Source: Sporosarcina ureae
Lineage (GTDB): Bacteria > Bacillota > Bacilli > Bacillales_A > Planococcaceae
Direction: 5' to 3'
DNA length: 64,000 nucleotides
Assembly (NCBI RefSeq): GCF_002101375.1
Contig: NZ_CP015207.1
Span: forward strand, 1,411,001-1,475,000
The position numbers and the translations under genes are program-made. Positions 28,772-38,430 of this stretch are shown here, piece by piece (within the stretch, counting starts at the first letter, position 1; every line of letters starts with the position of its first letter). The notes beneath the pieces were generated by a model. That model was not told the origin of the DNA, did no database searches, and saw only the letters and a list, made by a program, of their open reading frames with translations.

Positions 28772-29326
28772 ATGTCTTTTCATAACCAAAAAGTGTTACC
28801 AGCTGCACGTACACTAAAACAATTTGAAAAACTCTTAGAAAGTACTTTTGAATATATCGTTCTATTAGAAGTACACATCAGCAATTTAAAAACCGTAAAA
28901 CAAGAAGCAGACAAGCGAGGCAAGAAACTAATTATTCATGCCGACTTAGTGCAGGGCCTAAAAACGGATAACTTTGCAGCCGACTTTTTATGTAATGATG
29001 TTCGTCCAGCAGGTATTATTTCCACTCGATCCAATATGATTTTGAAAGCAAAGTCTAAAAATATTATCGCTATTCAGCGTATGTTTCTACTCGATACAAT
29101 CGCATTAGAAAAAAGCTATTCTCTAATTGATCAAACTGCTCCAGACTTCATTGAAATGCTACCGGGTGTCATTCCGGAACTCATCGAAGAAGTGTATGAG
29201 CGCACAGGTATTCCCATTATTAACGGTGGACTCATTCGTACAAAACAACATATTGAGGACGCACTAGCAGCAGGTGCTGTAGCCGTGACAACATCCGATA
29301 ACCAATTATGGGAACACTTTATTTAA
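28772..29326 (+). CDS. glpP: Glycerol-3-phosphate-responsive antiterminator GlpP
   Basis: A 184-residue RNA-acting regulator with a TIM-barrel-like fold. The family stretches are IHADLVQGLKTDNFAADFLCN, GIISTRSNMILKAKSKNI, AIQRMFLLDT, FIEMLPGVIPELI and PIINGGLIRTKQHIEDALAAGAVAVTTS. With glycerol-3-phosphate it lets RNA polymerase pass the leader terminators of glpD and glpFK. Here it lies between those two targets, downstream of glpD, so it is probably induced with glpD. GGAGG stands 9 bases before its ATG. Confidence 0.95.
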   Translation: MSFHNQKVLPAARTLKQFEKLLESTFEYIVLLEVHISNLKTVKQEADKRGKKLIIHADLVQGLKTDNFAADFLCNDVRPAGIISTRSNMILKAKSKNIIAIQRMFLLDTIALEKSYSLIDQTAPDFIEMLPGVIPELIEEVYERTGIPIINGGLIRTKQHIEDALAAGAVAVTTSDNQLWEHFI

Positions 29327-29348
29327 ATAGAGAACTTTTGCGTCATTG

Positions 29349-29377
29349 TTGACAGAATAAACTTGCCACTCTATACT
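29349..29377 (+). promoter_or_regulatory. Promoter of glpF-glpK
   Basis: Perfect -35 TTGACA (29349-29354), 17-base spacer, -10 TATACT (29372-29377). Confidence 0.85.
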
Positions 29378-29384
29378 TGGAAAC

Positions 29385-29463
29385 AAGTTAATGTAAGTGG
29401 TTGAGTTTAGGAGTCCACAATTAAGTTCTTGCACATAGCAAGATTTAATTGGGGACTTTTTTT
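29385..29463 (+). promoter_or_regulatory. glpF leader with GlpP-type antitermination terminator
   Basis: AAGTTAAT (29385-29392) and TTGAGTT (29401-29407) match the glpD leader, then AGTCC and CAATTAAGTTCTTGC (29412-29432) pair with GCAAGATTTAATTG and GGACT (29438-29457), followed by TTTTTTT. This is a terminator between promoter and glpF, so the same GlpP control is expected. Confidence 0.82.
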
Positions 29464-29515
29464 GCGTCGTATATGCTCAACTACCAGACTTAAATTTGGG
29501 TAGGAGGAGATATAG

Positions 29516-31878
<2,363 letters not shown>

Positions 31879-31885
31879 TACATTA

Positions 31886-31953
31886 AAAGGTACCTGAGGT
31901 CGAAGCAAACGTGAATGTGTAAACATTTACGTTCGTTTCACCGAGGTACCTTT
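31886..31953 (+). terminator. Intrinsic terminator of glpFK
   Basis: AAAGGTACCT pairs with AGGTACCTTT, and the inner AAACGTGAATGT with ACATTTACGTT, followed by TTTAT, 7 bases past the glpK stop. Confidence 0.85.
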
Positions 31954-32201
31954 ATCTATACATGGACACTTGAAACTCCAATCCCACTACTGTCTTCAAG
32001 TATGGCTACTCATCAATAAACTCCTCTTATTTCATCAGAATATTTTATCCATTCGCAGAAATAATTATGGAAGATAGGAAAAAGGAACTGAAAATTCCCG
32101 AAAAACATCTTTGTATTACTTTGAAAAAAGCAGGCATGTCGTATCGTATGCCTACTTCTTTTTATATGGATGATGGTTGAAGGTGCTCATCATCATTCTT
32201 T

Positions 32202-32369
32202 CTATACTTCAACTAAATAGGTTTCGTCGTTACCTGTCCCAATATCTATGACATTCAGATTATCTAGTAGTGAATAGTCCGCATATAAATTAGCAAAAGA
32301 GGTTTTACCTATTGATACATAATTCTTGACGATCTGACAACCTCTAATTGGATGGTCTTCGAAATGGCT
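32202..32369 (-). pseudogene. Start-less coding-like remnant
   Basis: On the minus strand a 55-codon frame bounded by stops has protein-like composition, with SFANLYADYSLLDNLNVI and DIGTGNDETYLVEV before TAG, but contains no ATG, GTG or TTG. It may be the 3' end of a decayed gene. I recognise no family. The rest of 31954-32429 holds a terminator-like hairpin at about 32123-32162 (AAGCAGGCAT with ATGCCTACTT) and nothing else. Confidence 0.25.
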
Positions 32370-32429
32370 TTATATGATACAATCATAATGTAGAGAACGA
32401 AGAAATTCATTTCTGAAAAGGAGGACGGC

Positions 32430-32642
32430 ATGAACCTAGCCCTTATTGCAACAATGATTATTGTTGTCATTGTTTTAGTGGTCGGACTAATTTTGACCCT
32501 ATCCGTTGCTAATTCCAGTACTAATTCCAAGAATAAAAGTTACAGTAGTAAAAAAAGTTTCTCCAATTTACTGTGGATTTATGTTTTATCATTACCAGTG
32601 ATTATTATATTGACTGTTACAGCTATATTTATATTTTACTAA
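32430..32642 (+). CDS. Small two-helix membrane protein
   Basis: A 70-residue protein with a long N-terminal hydrophobic segment (LALIATMIIVVIVLVVGLIL), a short Ser/Asn/Lys-rich loop of about 25 residues, and a second hydrophobic segment to the end (LLWIYVLSLPVIIILTVTAIFIF). AAAGGAGG lies 6 bases before the ATG and TACAAT near 32377 could be its -10. No family recognised; it could be a membrane stress peptide. Confidence 0.65.
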   Translation: MNLALIATMIIVVIVLVVGLILTLSVANSSTNSKNKSYSSKKSFSNLLWIYVLSLPVIIILTVTAIFIFY

Positions 32643-32783
32643 CAATTCGAAAGTGAAGTTGCGTAATATCTCTTAACTTCTCAGCGCATAGATACACTAC
32701 CTTTATCTATAAGGTATCCAAGTTCTTGGATACTTACGTTCTACCCCATTTACAATATAAAACATTTACATTTCAGCAGACGC

Positions 32784-34631
32784 AAAAGCGGCTGGGACAT
32801 AACTAGCCAGAAGTGAGCCAAAAAAGGGTTCGATCATCGGTTTTTGATGATTGAACCCTTTTTGTATAGAAATCCTTGTATGATTTCCTATATGTTTACC
32901 TCCCTGGCAGTGTACTTTCTCAAGTTCACTGCCAGTAAAACGAAGGCTAATTCATTTTTCACCTTTTCCATTCCCCTTACAGAGAAACGAGTGAACCCTA
33001 AATTAGCCTTCAGGAATCCAAAAACTGGCTCTACGTCAATCTTGCGGTTGCCGTAAATTTCACCTGTTTTCGTATCTGAAAGCTTTTCTCGGATATATTC
33101 TTTTTGCTGTTCCCACTTTTCATTCACATACAGCTTCCTATTGTTCTCTTCTTTTGCTTTGGTACAGAAAGAACGCAATGGGCAGCTTGAACAATCCTCA
33201 CATTCGTATACTTTCATGGTCCGTGTGAATTGATAACGATCCGTCCGATTGGAAAGGTAGCGGAACACGAGTTTTCTGTCATTTGGGCAAGTAAAGGTAT
33301 CCGTAGTTTCGTCATATGCCCAATTCGCTTTATTGAAAGGGTCGGTTTTGTACTTCTTTTTCTTTTCTTTGCGATATTGGTTATAGGTAATAAGCGGAAC
33401 GCGCTTTCGATTTTCGATGACATCTCCGTAATTCTGTTCACTTCCATAACCGGCATCCGCGACAATATACTGTGGCAGATCAAAAAAGTCTTGTTCAATA
33501 GTATCTAAGAACGGAATGAGTGTACGCGTATCGGTGGGATTTGGATACACGTCAAAAGCGAGGGTATATTGCCCTTCGGTCGCAATCTGCACATTATATC
33601 CCGGTTTCAGTTGCCCATTTTTCATATAATCATCTTTCATCCGCATAAAGGTCGCATCGTGGTCCGTCTTCGAGTAGCTGTTACGATGGCCAAAGATCTT
33701 CATATCGTGTTGATATTTCTGCTTTCGAGCCAAGAAGTCTTGAAATTGTTTACGGTATTGTTTGGGTTCCTTTCGTAGCGAGCGAATTTGTTTACGTTCC
33801 TCTACATCTTCGCTAGCGTTAATCTTTTCTGTATATGTTTGGATGGTTTCATCTAGCTTCTCTACTACTTTAGAAAGTTCCGCGGTAGATAGTTCATCAA
33901 GACTTTCCCGTTCGATTTCAGGGATAATCTCTTTTTCTAACAGCTCTTCATACATCTGACTGGATCTTTCTACAAGACCCGAACTATACCGTTCCACGGA
34001 CTTGCGCCAGACAAATGTAAATTTGTTCGCATTCGCCTCAATCTTCGTTCCATCAATAAAAATGGCTTCTTCATCAATTAGCTGTTTTTGTACCAGCTGG
34101 CAACGAAATTGCACGAAGCACTGACGTAATAATTCTTTCACATTAGGATCTACGCGAAAACGATTAATTGTGCGATAGCTTGGTTCATAACCTTGGGCGA
34201 GCCACATCATGCGAAGGCTGTCTTTTAACAGTCCCTCTATTTTTCTACCCGAAAAAACAGACTGTGTATAGGCACACAAAATGATCTTTAACATCATACG
34301 TGGATGATAAGATGGGCAACCTGTCCCATGCGAAAAACTGTCAAAAGCCTCTTTAGGAATGCTTTCGACTAGATCGTGCACAGCGTAAGCAATATCATGT
34401 TCTTGTAAGCTAATTTCTAAATCCAAAGGTAAAATCAGTTGATTCATGTTATAATCTTTAAACATAAGGATACCTCCGATACTTTTTGTTGTGGTGACTA
34501 AATTTTATCAGAAGGTATCCTTTTTTTCTTCCTAAAACTTAAAAATCCAATACAAAAAAAGAACGGACCCGACAAGTTTCATAGGGTTCGTTCTTTTTCA
34601 ATTAGAGGAGGGTTTTGTCCCAGCCTCTTTT
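32784..34631 (-). mobile_element. IS1182-family insertion sequence, complete
   Basis: The element is bounded by 20-bp imperfect inverted repeats: AAAAGCGGCTGGGACATAAC at 32784-32803 and the complement of AAAAGAGGCTGGGACAAAAC at 34612-34631 (18 of 20 match). Just inside each end is a terminator-like hairpin (about 32820-32862 and 34556-34598), which would shield the transposase from outside transcription. One intact transposase gene fills it. No clear target duplication is seen. It ends only 22 bases before the left attachment site of the genomic island. Confidence 0.88.
32888..34465 (-). CDS. IS1182-family DDE transposase
   Basis: A 525-residue transposase, apparently full length. The N-terminal part (MNQLILPLDLEISLQEHDIAYAVHDLVESIP, SYHPRMMLKIILCAYTQSVFSGRKIE, YRTINRFRVDP) is characteristic of the IS1182 family. 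The catalytic acids are likely those of IDGTKIEANANKFTFVW, VADAGYGSEQN and EPVFGFLKANLGFTRFSVRG. A Cys-rich stretch CEDCSSCPLRSFC lies before the last acid, as in relatives. The coding frame is unbroken, so the element may still move. Confidence 0.93.
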   Translation of the reverse strand: MFKDYNMNQLILPLDLEISLQEHDIAYAVHDLVESIPKEAFDSFSHGTGCPSYHPRMMLKIILCAYTQSVFSGRKIEGLLKDSLRMMWLAQGYEPSYRTINRFRVDPNVKELLRQCFVQFRCQLVQKQLIDEEAIFIDGTKIEANANKFTFVWRKSVERYSSGLVERSSQMYEELLEKEIIPEIERESLDELSTAELSKVVEKLDETIQTYTEKINASEDVEERKQIRSLRKEPKQYRKQFQDFLARKQKYQHDMKIFGHRNSYSKTDHDATFMRMKDDYMKNGQLKPGYNVQIATEGQYTLAFDVYPNPTDTRTLIPFLDTIEQDFFDLPQYIVADAGYGSEQNYGDVIENRKRVPLITYNQYRKEKKKKYKTDPFNKANWAYDETTDTFTCPNDRKLVFRYLSNRTDRYQFTRTMKVYECEDCSSCPLRSFCTKAKEENNRKLYVNEKWEQQKEYIREKLSDTKTGEIYGNRKIDVEPVFGFLKANLGFTRFSVRGMEKVKNELAFVLLAVNLRKYTAREVNI

Positions 34632-34653
34632 AAAATATATAGTGGGAAAACGA

Positions 34654-34672
34654 CTTACATCATGCCGCCCAT
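34654..34672. repeat. Left attachment site of the island
   Basis: 19-bp copy of the groEL 3' end, CTTACATCATGCCGCCCAT. Flanking bases differ from the right copy on both sides (A and C here against T and T). Confidence 0.9.
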
Positions 34673-34775
34673 CTTTAACGCTGTATTTCCAGCTATGATG
34701 GGCTGGCAAGATGTAGGTCTATAAAGGTTTCACCAGATTTTCAAAGCTATGAAATTCTATGACAAGTAACCCTAG

Positions 34776-34800
34776 GTTAGCAAATAAGTTAGCAAGTTAG
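34776..34800 (+). repeat. Left-arm GTTAGCAA repeats, possible integrase arm sites
   Basis: GTTAGCAA occurs at 34776-34783 and 34788-34795, 12 bases apart, with a further GTTAG at 34796. The same octamer is repeated near the right end (49931 and 49942), as expected for arm-type binding sites of a tyrosine integrase. Confidence 0.55.
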
Positions 34801-34816
34801 ACAGGAGGGCTTTTTA

Positions 34817-35239
34817 ATGATGACGCTCAGATTACTTTTAAGAACCGCTTTGGCTATCAGCGTTGTTCTATTCATAAGTGGTTGTTCAGCTTCAGATTAC
34901 GGTTTTCATATTGCATCTACTGAAGAAGTAGAAAACGTCTTTGATCAAAATAACAATGCATATGTGATTATTACTAATGATGTGGAAGCTTCATTCCTAA
35001 AAGAAGCAAGTAAAGCGTTACTAGAAAAAAAGGAAAGTGCATTACTGTTCAACGTCTATATGAATGATGGAGTACACAATAACGCTGACAAACTTAGTCA
35101 TAACCCCTTTCGCTTTGAAATGCCCCATGTCAATGCAATCTATTACTTGAGAGACGGGCAGATTGTAAATGAGTATAACTTAGAAAACTACAATGATACA
35201 GAATTTAAATTCTTCCTAAAAAACAACGAGGTGAAATGA
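34817..35239 (+). CDS. Island lipoprotein, possible thioredoxin-like fold
   Basis: A 140-residue predicted lipoprotein: basic start MMTLRLLLR, hydrophobic core TALAISVVLF and lipobox ISGC with the lipidated Cys at about residue 22. The mature part has NAYVIITNDVEASFLKEASKALLEKKESALLFNVYMND and MPHVNAIYYLRDGQIVNEY, an order of strand, helix, strand and Pro-containing strand pair that recalls a thioredoxin fold, but no CxxC is present, so a redox role is not supported. AGGAGGG stands before the ATG. It overlaps the next gene and probably forms a unit with it and the VirB6-like gene; cell-surface proteins of this kind occur in conjugation modules. Confidence 0.72.
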   Translation: MMTLRLLLRTALAISVVLFISGCSASDYGFHIASTEEVENVFDQNNNAYVIITNDVEASFLKEASKALLEKKESALLFNVYMNDGVHNNADKLSHNPFRFEMPHVNAIYYLRDGQIVNEYNLENYNDTEFKFFLKNNEVK

Positions 35240-35241
35240 AA

Positions 35242-35703
35242 ATGAATTGGACACTCAATGAACAACAAATAACAACTTTATTTAAGAATATAAGCTCTGA
35301 GACATATGTTTTATTCCTATCGCAAAGTGGTGAAGAGAGCTTAACTTCTGCTGAATTGTATTTCATTCAATACTGGCGTGACAAGAAATTACCCGATGAA
35401 TTGATCAATGTCTTATATCAAGGTAAAACAATGAAAATAGAAGGATTATATCCTTTTCATTGGGATATCTTCGCAAAAGAATGGATTGAACTAAATTTCA
35501 CAACCGCTGAAGAAGCAATGCAAGAATCTAAGAACCAATATCTTCGCTATATTAAAAAAGATCACTATTTTTCTAGTAATGAATTTGATTACTTGAAAGG
35601 TTACATCGCTAAGATTGAATCCATAGAGCAGTTTTCTAGAACGAAGGATATATCCAATGAAACACTAGGTCAGTTGGTAAAACATTTGATGTTAGGACAA
35701 TAA
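35242..35703 (+). CDS. DnaD/DnaB_2-like domain protein
   Basis: A 153-residue soluble protein. The middle, AELYFIQYWRDKKLPDELINVLYQ followed by PFHWDIFAKEWIELNFTTAEEAMQ, follows the pattern of the C-terminal DnaD (DnaB_2) domain of replication-initiation proteins, where a helix with LP.ELI.VLI is followed by a W-containing helix and a TxEEA turn. This is recognition by pattern only. GAGGTG lies 8 bases before ATG 35242; ATG 35236 is too close to it. It could act with the DUF927 helicase in replication of the excised island. Confidence 0.6.
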   Translation: MNWTLNEQQITTLFKNISSETYVLFLSQSGEESLTSAELYFIQYWRDKKLPDELINVLYQGKTMKIEGLYPFHWDIFAKEWIELNFTTAEEAMQESKNQYLRYIKKDHYFSSNEFDYLKGYIAKIESIEQFSRTKDISNETLGQLVKHLMLGQ

Positions 35704-35745
35704 GCCTTTCAACAAAAAGACGATAAGGAAAGGATTGAATAGCCC

Positions 35746-37734
35746 ATGAATGAATCAGAAATTGCACAAAAGCTTGAAGAGTTTCAAGAATACTTAAGTG
35801 TATCTAATATCTTCACAGAACTGTCTAGGTGGCTTGGTTGGGCTTTAGTTCAGGGTCTTGCCTGGATAGTCGATGCTTTAGAAAACATCGCCGATACTGT
35901 TCTATTACTAAAAAGCTTTTATGCGAATGAAGACATTGTCGGTTTCGTTGACTCTATTAAGCCCTTTCTTTATATATTGCTCGCTTTTTCCATCCTATAT
36001 GCAGGCTATATGTTGATTTTCAATAAAAAATTCAATCGTGAAGGCATGATTATCAATCTGTTTGTCGCTTGTGCGGTAATCCTTTTGCTAAGTAGTGGGA
36101 TGGATAGAGCTGGAGAATTCACAGACGCAGCAATTGATGCTGTGAAAGTTGAAGCACTATATCCAAATGACGAATCAACCTTAAGTGGTTCAATTATTCA
36201 ACGTAACGTCGTTGACTTAACCGAGATTGACAAAAATCTATGGGCTTCAACCGAAATAGACAAACAGAATAGTACCCCACCTAGTAAAATTAAAAATATT
36301 AACTTTAAGGAAAAGTACGGAAAAGATTCAGATGGCATTTCAAAAGAAGGTGAAGACATTTCGAAGCACTTTCTTTCATTAAATAACGAAGGAGAATATA
36401 GAGCAGAAAAATTCGATCAAGGCGGATTGGAATGGAACAATGAATACTACTTCCGATATGCAATTGATTGGTTCACAATTCTAATCACACTTGGCGTCAT
36501 TGCATTTACCCTGTTCTCTATTTCACTAAAACTAGCTAGGCTTTCTTTTGAACTGACCTTCAATTATATTCTCGCGTTAATAGTTGCTCCAGCAGATGTC
36601 CATGATGGACAAAAGACAAAACAAATTATCCAATCCATCCTTAATACCTTCATTGTAATTATCTTGATTTTCTTATCAATGAAAGTATATATGATCGGAA
36701 CGGCTTATTTAGAAAATACTTTAACAACAGTTCCTTATCTAATTGCATTAATCGCTTTCTCATTAGCGGTGATTGATGGACCAAATATGGTTGAACGGTT
36801 ATTTGGAATAGATGCAGGGCTTAAGAGTGGTTGGGGTGTTGCTGTCGGCGCCTACACAGGTATGAAACTAGCTAGTGGAGCAGGTAAAGGCATGATGAAT
36901 CTAGCAAGCAAAGCTAAGAGTGGAAATCAAAACAACGATACCAATAAGCCCATTTTTTCTAGTAACGATTTGAATAGCAAAGATTCTATCAGTAGTAAAA
37001 ACTTAAATTCTCCTGTAGGAAAATCAGAAGGTAAGAAATCACTTCAAGATGAAATGGAAGAAGAACAGCAAAGAAAACATGGTAATAACAAAGCACAAAA
37101 CATGCACAGTACAAGCGCAGAATCAATACGTAAAAGTGAAGCCAGCAATATGCCCAGCATACAATCATCGTCAGGAAGTTCGTCTTTAAGTGAACCTAAT
37201 AATCAATCTAATGCAGGTACTAAAAGAGGGCAATCTGTTCAAACTTCAAACCCTAAGTCAATTCAAACTGGTACAAATCCTTCAACATTATCAAATGATG
37301 GCGACATAGCTCAATCTGCAAATACTGGCTGGATTAATTCAACTACTGCTAATAACATAGCACAGGTTAACCCAAGTAGATTTAGTTCTGGAATATCAAA
37401 CGCAACACAAACTACTCAACAAACAGATTCAGTTTCTAGTCAAACTGCTGCAACCTCTCCTACAAATGATCAGGTTGATGTGATTAAAAATGACAACGGA
37501 GCTAGACCAACTCGCTCTACAGAACAGATTAATGTTGTTAGAAATGATAGTGGCTCTGCAACCAAACATTCAACTGAACAAGTGGATGTTATACGTAGTA
37601 ATTCTGATAGAAGAGATTTAAAAACAATCGAAGAAGTTGAAGTTATTCAAAAACCGCGGCAATATTCAACTGGACAATCTATTTCTAAAGTTGATCAAAT
37701 CAATAAAATTAAAAACGCAGAAAGACGGATTTAA
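35746..37734 (+). CDS. VirB6/TrbL-like membrane protein with repetitive tail
   Basis: A 662-residue protein. Residues about 25-120 and 240-350 hold six or so membrane segments (WLGWALVQGLAWIVDALENI, FLYILLAFSILYAGYML, FVACAVILLLSSGM, WFTILITLGVIAFTLFSI, TFIVIILIFLSMKVYMIGTAY, LIALIAFSLAVIDGP), with an external loop of about 110 residues between them. The Gly-rich AVGAYTGMKLASGAGKGMMNLA after the last helix is usual in TrbL/VirB6-type proteins of Gram-positive conjugation systems. From about residue 385 the protein is Ser/Asn/Gln-rich and ends with four 18-residue repeats (576-647) beginning QVDVI, QINVV, QVDVI and EVEVI. No VirB4, coupling protein or relaxase accompanies it. Confidence 0.72.
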   Translation: MNESEIAQKLEEFQEYLSVSNIFTELSRWLGWALVQGLAWIVDALENIADTVLLLKSFYANEDIVGFVDSIKPFLYILLAFSILYAGYMLIFNKKFNREGMIINLFVACAVILLLSSGMDRAGEFTDAAIDAVKVEALYPNDESTLSGSIIQRNVVDLTEIDKNLWASTEIDKQNSTPPSKIKNINFKEKYGKDSDGISKEGEDISKHFLSLNNEGEYRAEKFDQGGLEWNNEYYFRYAIDWFTILITLGVIAFTLFSISLKLARLSFELTFNYILALIVAPADVHDGQKTKQIIQSILNTFIVIILIFLSMKVYMIGTAYLENTLTTVPYLIALIAFSLAVIDGPNMVERLFGIDAGLKSGWGVAVGAYTGMKLASGAGKGMMNLASKAKSGNQNNDTNKPIFSSNDLNSKDSISSKNLNSPVGKSEGKKSLQDEMEEEQQRKHGNNKAQNMHSTSAESIRKSEASNMPSIQSSSGSSSLSEPNNQSNAGTKRGQSVQTSNPKSIQTGTNPSTLSNDGDIAQSANTGWINSTTANNIAQVNPSRFSSGISNATQTTQQTDSVSSQTAATSPTNDQVDVIKNDNGARPTRSTEQINVVRNDSGSATKHSTEQVDVIRSNSDRRDLKTIEEVEVIQKPRQYSTGQSISKVDQINKIKNAERRI

Positions 37735-37853
37735 AATGCTATTTGAAGTAAAACCTTCAAATACTTAAGACATTTAAGCCAAGGCAAAAGTAAGGCAAGT
37801 AGTTTTTTTACCGTACTTGATTTCAAGGCATTGACCATTTTTTATGTACCCAT

Positions 37854-37903
37854 AGTTTTGTTAGGCTTCGCCTAACTTTCCAACGTAGTTGGGAACAAAA
37901 ACT
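37854..37903. other. Three-stem folded element
   Basis: Outer arms AGTTTTGTT (37854-37862) and AACAAAAACT (37894-37903) enclose two perfect hairpins: GTTAGGC-TTC-GCCTAAC (37860-37876) and CCAAC-GTA-GTTGG (37880-37892). There is no T-run, so it is not an ordinary terminator. Lying upstream of a ribbon-helix-helix gene, it could be an oriT-like or replication site or an RNA structure. Confidence 0.5.
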
Positions 37904-37980
37904 CCTTATGCTCTTTCTCACTATTTCAAGTTATAAAGAACAAAATAAAACACGTTATTAGAAAAAAGGAGATGTTAATC

Positions 37981-38229
37981 ATGGAAGTTCGTATTAGAGA
38001 TGTTGATCCAGTAATCCTCAGTAAGATTGATGAAATGGCAAAAAAGCGAAAGCAATCGAGACAGGTATTTTTAAAAGGACAGATTGAATTAATTGGTACA
38101 GATTATATGCAAAGTGCAAAAGTGAGTCACTTAGAAAAACAACTGCAAGCGAATACTATTACTTTGAAAGAAGTCGCAAAAGTTATGAATGAGATGAATG
38201 GGGTTATTAAATCGCTATTAGAAGAATAA
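37981..38229 (+). CDS. Ribbon-helix-helix DNA-binding protein
   Basis: An 82-residue protein. The first 45 residues, MEVRIRDVDPVILSKIDEMAKKRKQSRQVFLKGQIELI, match the Arc/MetJ-type fold: one strand then two helices (strand VRIRDV, helix VILSKIDEMAKKRK, helix SRQVFLKGQIELI). The rest is a likely coiled coil (SHLEKQLQANTITLKEVAKVMNEMNGVIKSLLEE), probably for oligomers. AAAGGAG lies 9 bases before ATG 37981; the ATG at 37972 touches it. Such proteins serve as copy-number, partition or relaxosome accessory factors; with the folded element just upstream an autoregulatory or oriT-binding role is plausible. Confidence 0.7.
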   Translation: MEVRIRDVDPVILSKIDEMAKKRKQSRQVFLKGQIELIGTDYMQSAKVSHLEKQLQANTITLKEVAKVMNEMNGVIKSLLEE

Positions 38230-38389
38230 GTTATATAGTATAAGATAATAAATATTAACACTTGATATAGTTTTGATAAGGCTTTGAATTATAATTAAAT
38301 TTAAAGCATTCCACCACCCACGATATTGAAACTTACTAAATGAAGCGATAGACATAAACATTGCTGTTAATTCCTCTATAATCTAAATT

Positions 38390-38423
38390 AAAAGGAACTG
38401 CAATTAAAAATGCAGTTCCTTTT
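38390..38423. terminator. Bidirectional terminator before the methyltransferase gene end
   Basis: AAAAGGAACTGCA (38390-38402) pairs perfectly with TGCAGTTCCTTTT (38411-38423), with A- and T-runs on both sides. It closes the restriction-modification operon on the minus strand and the ribbon-helix-helix gene on the plus strand. Confidence 0.85.
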
Positions 38424-38430
38424 TAAACGT

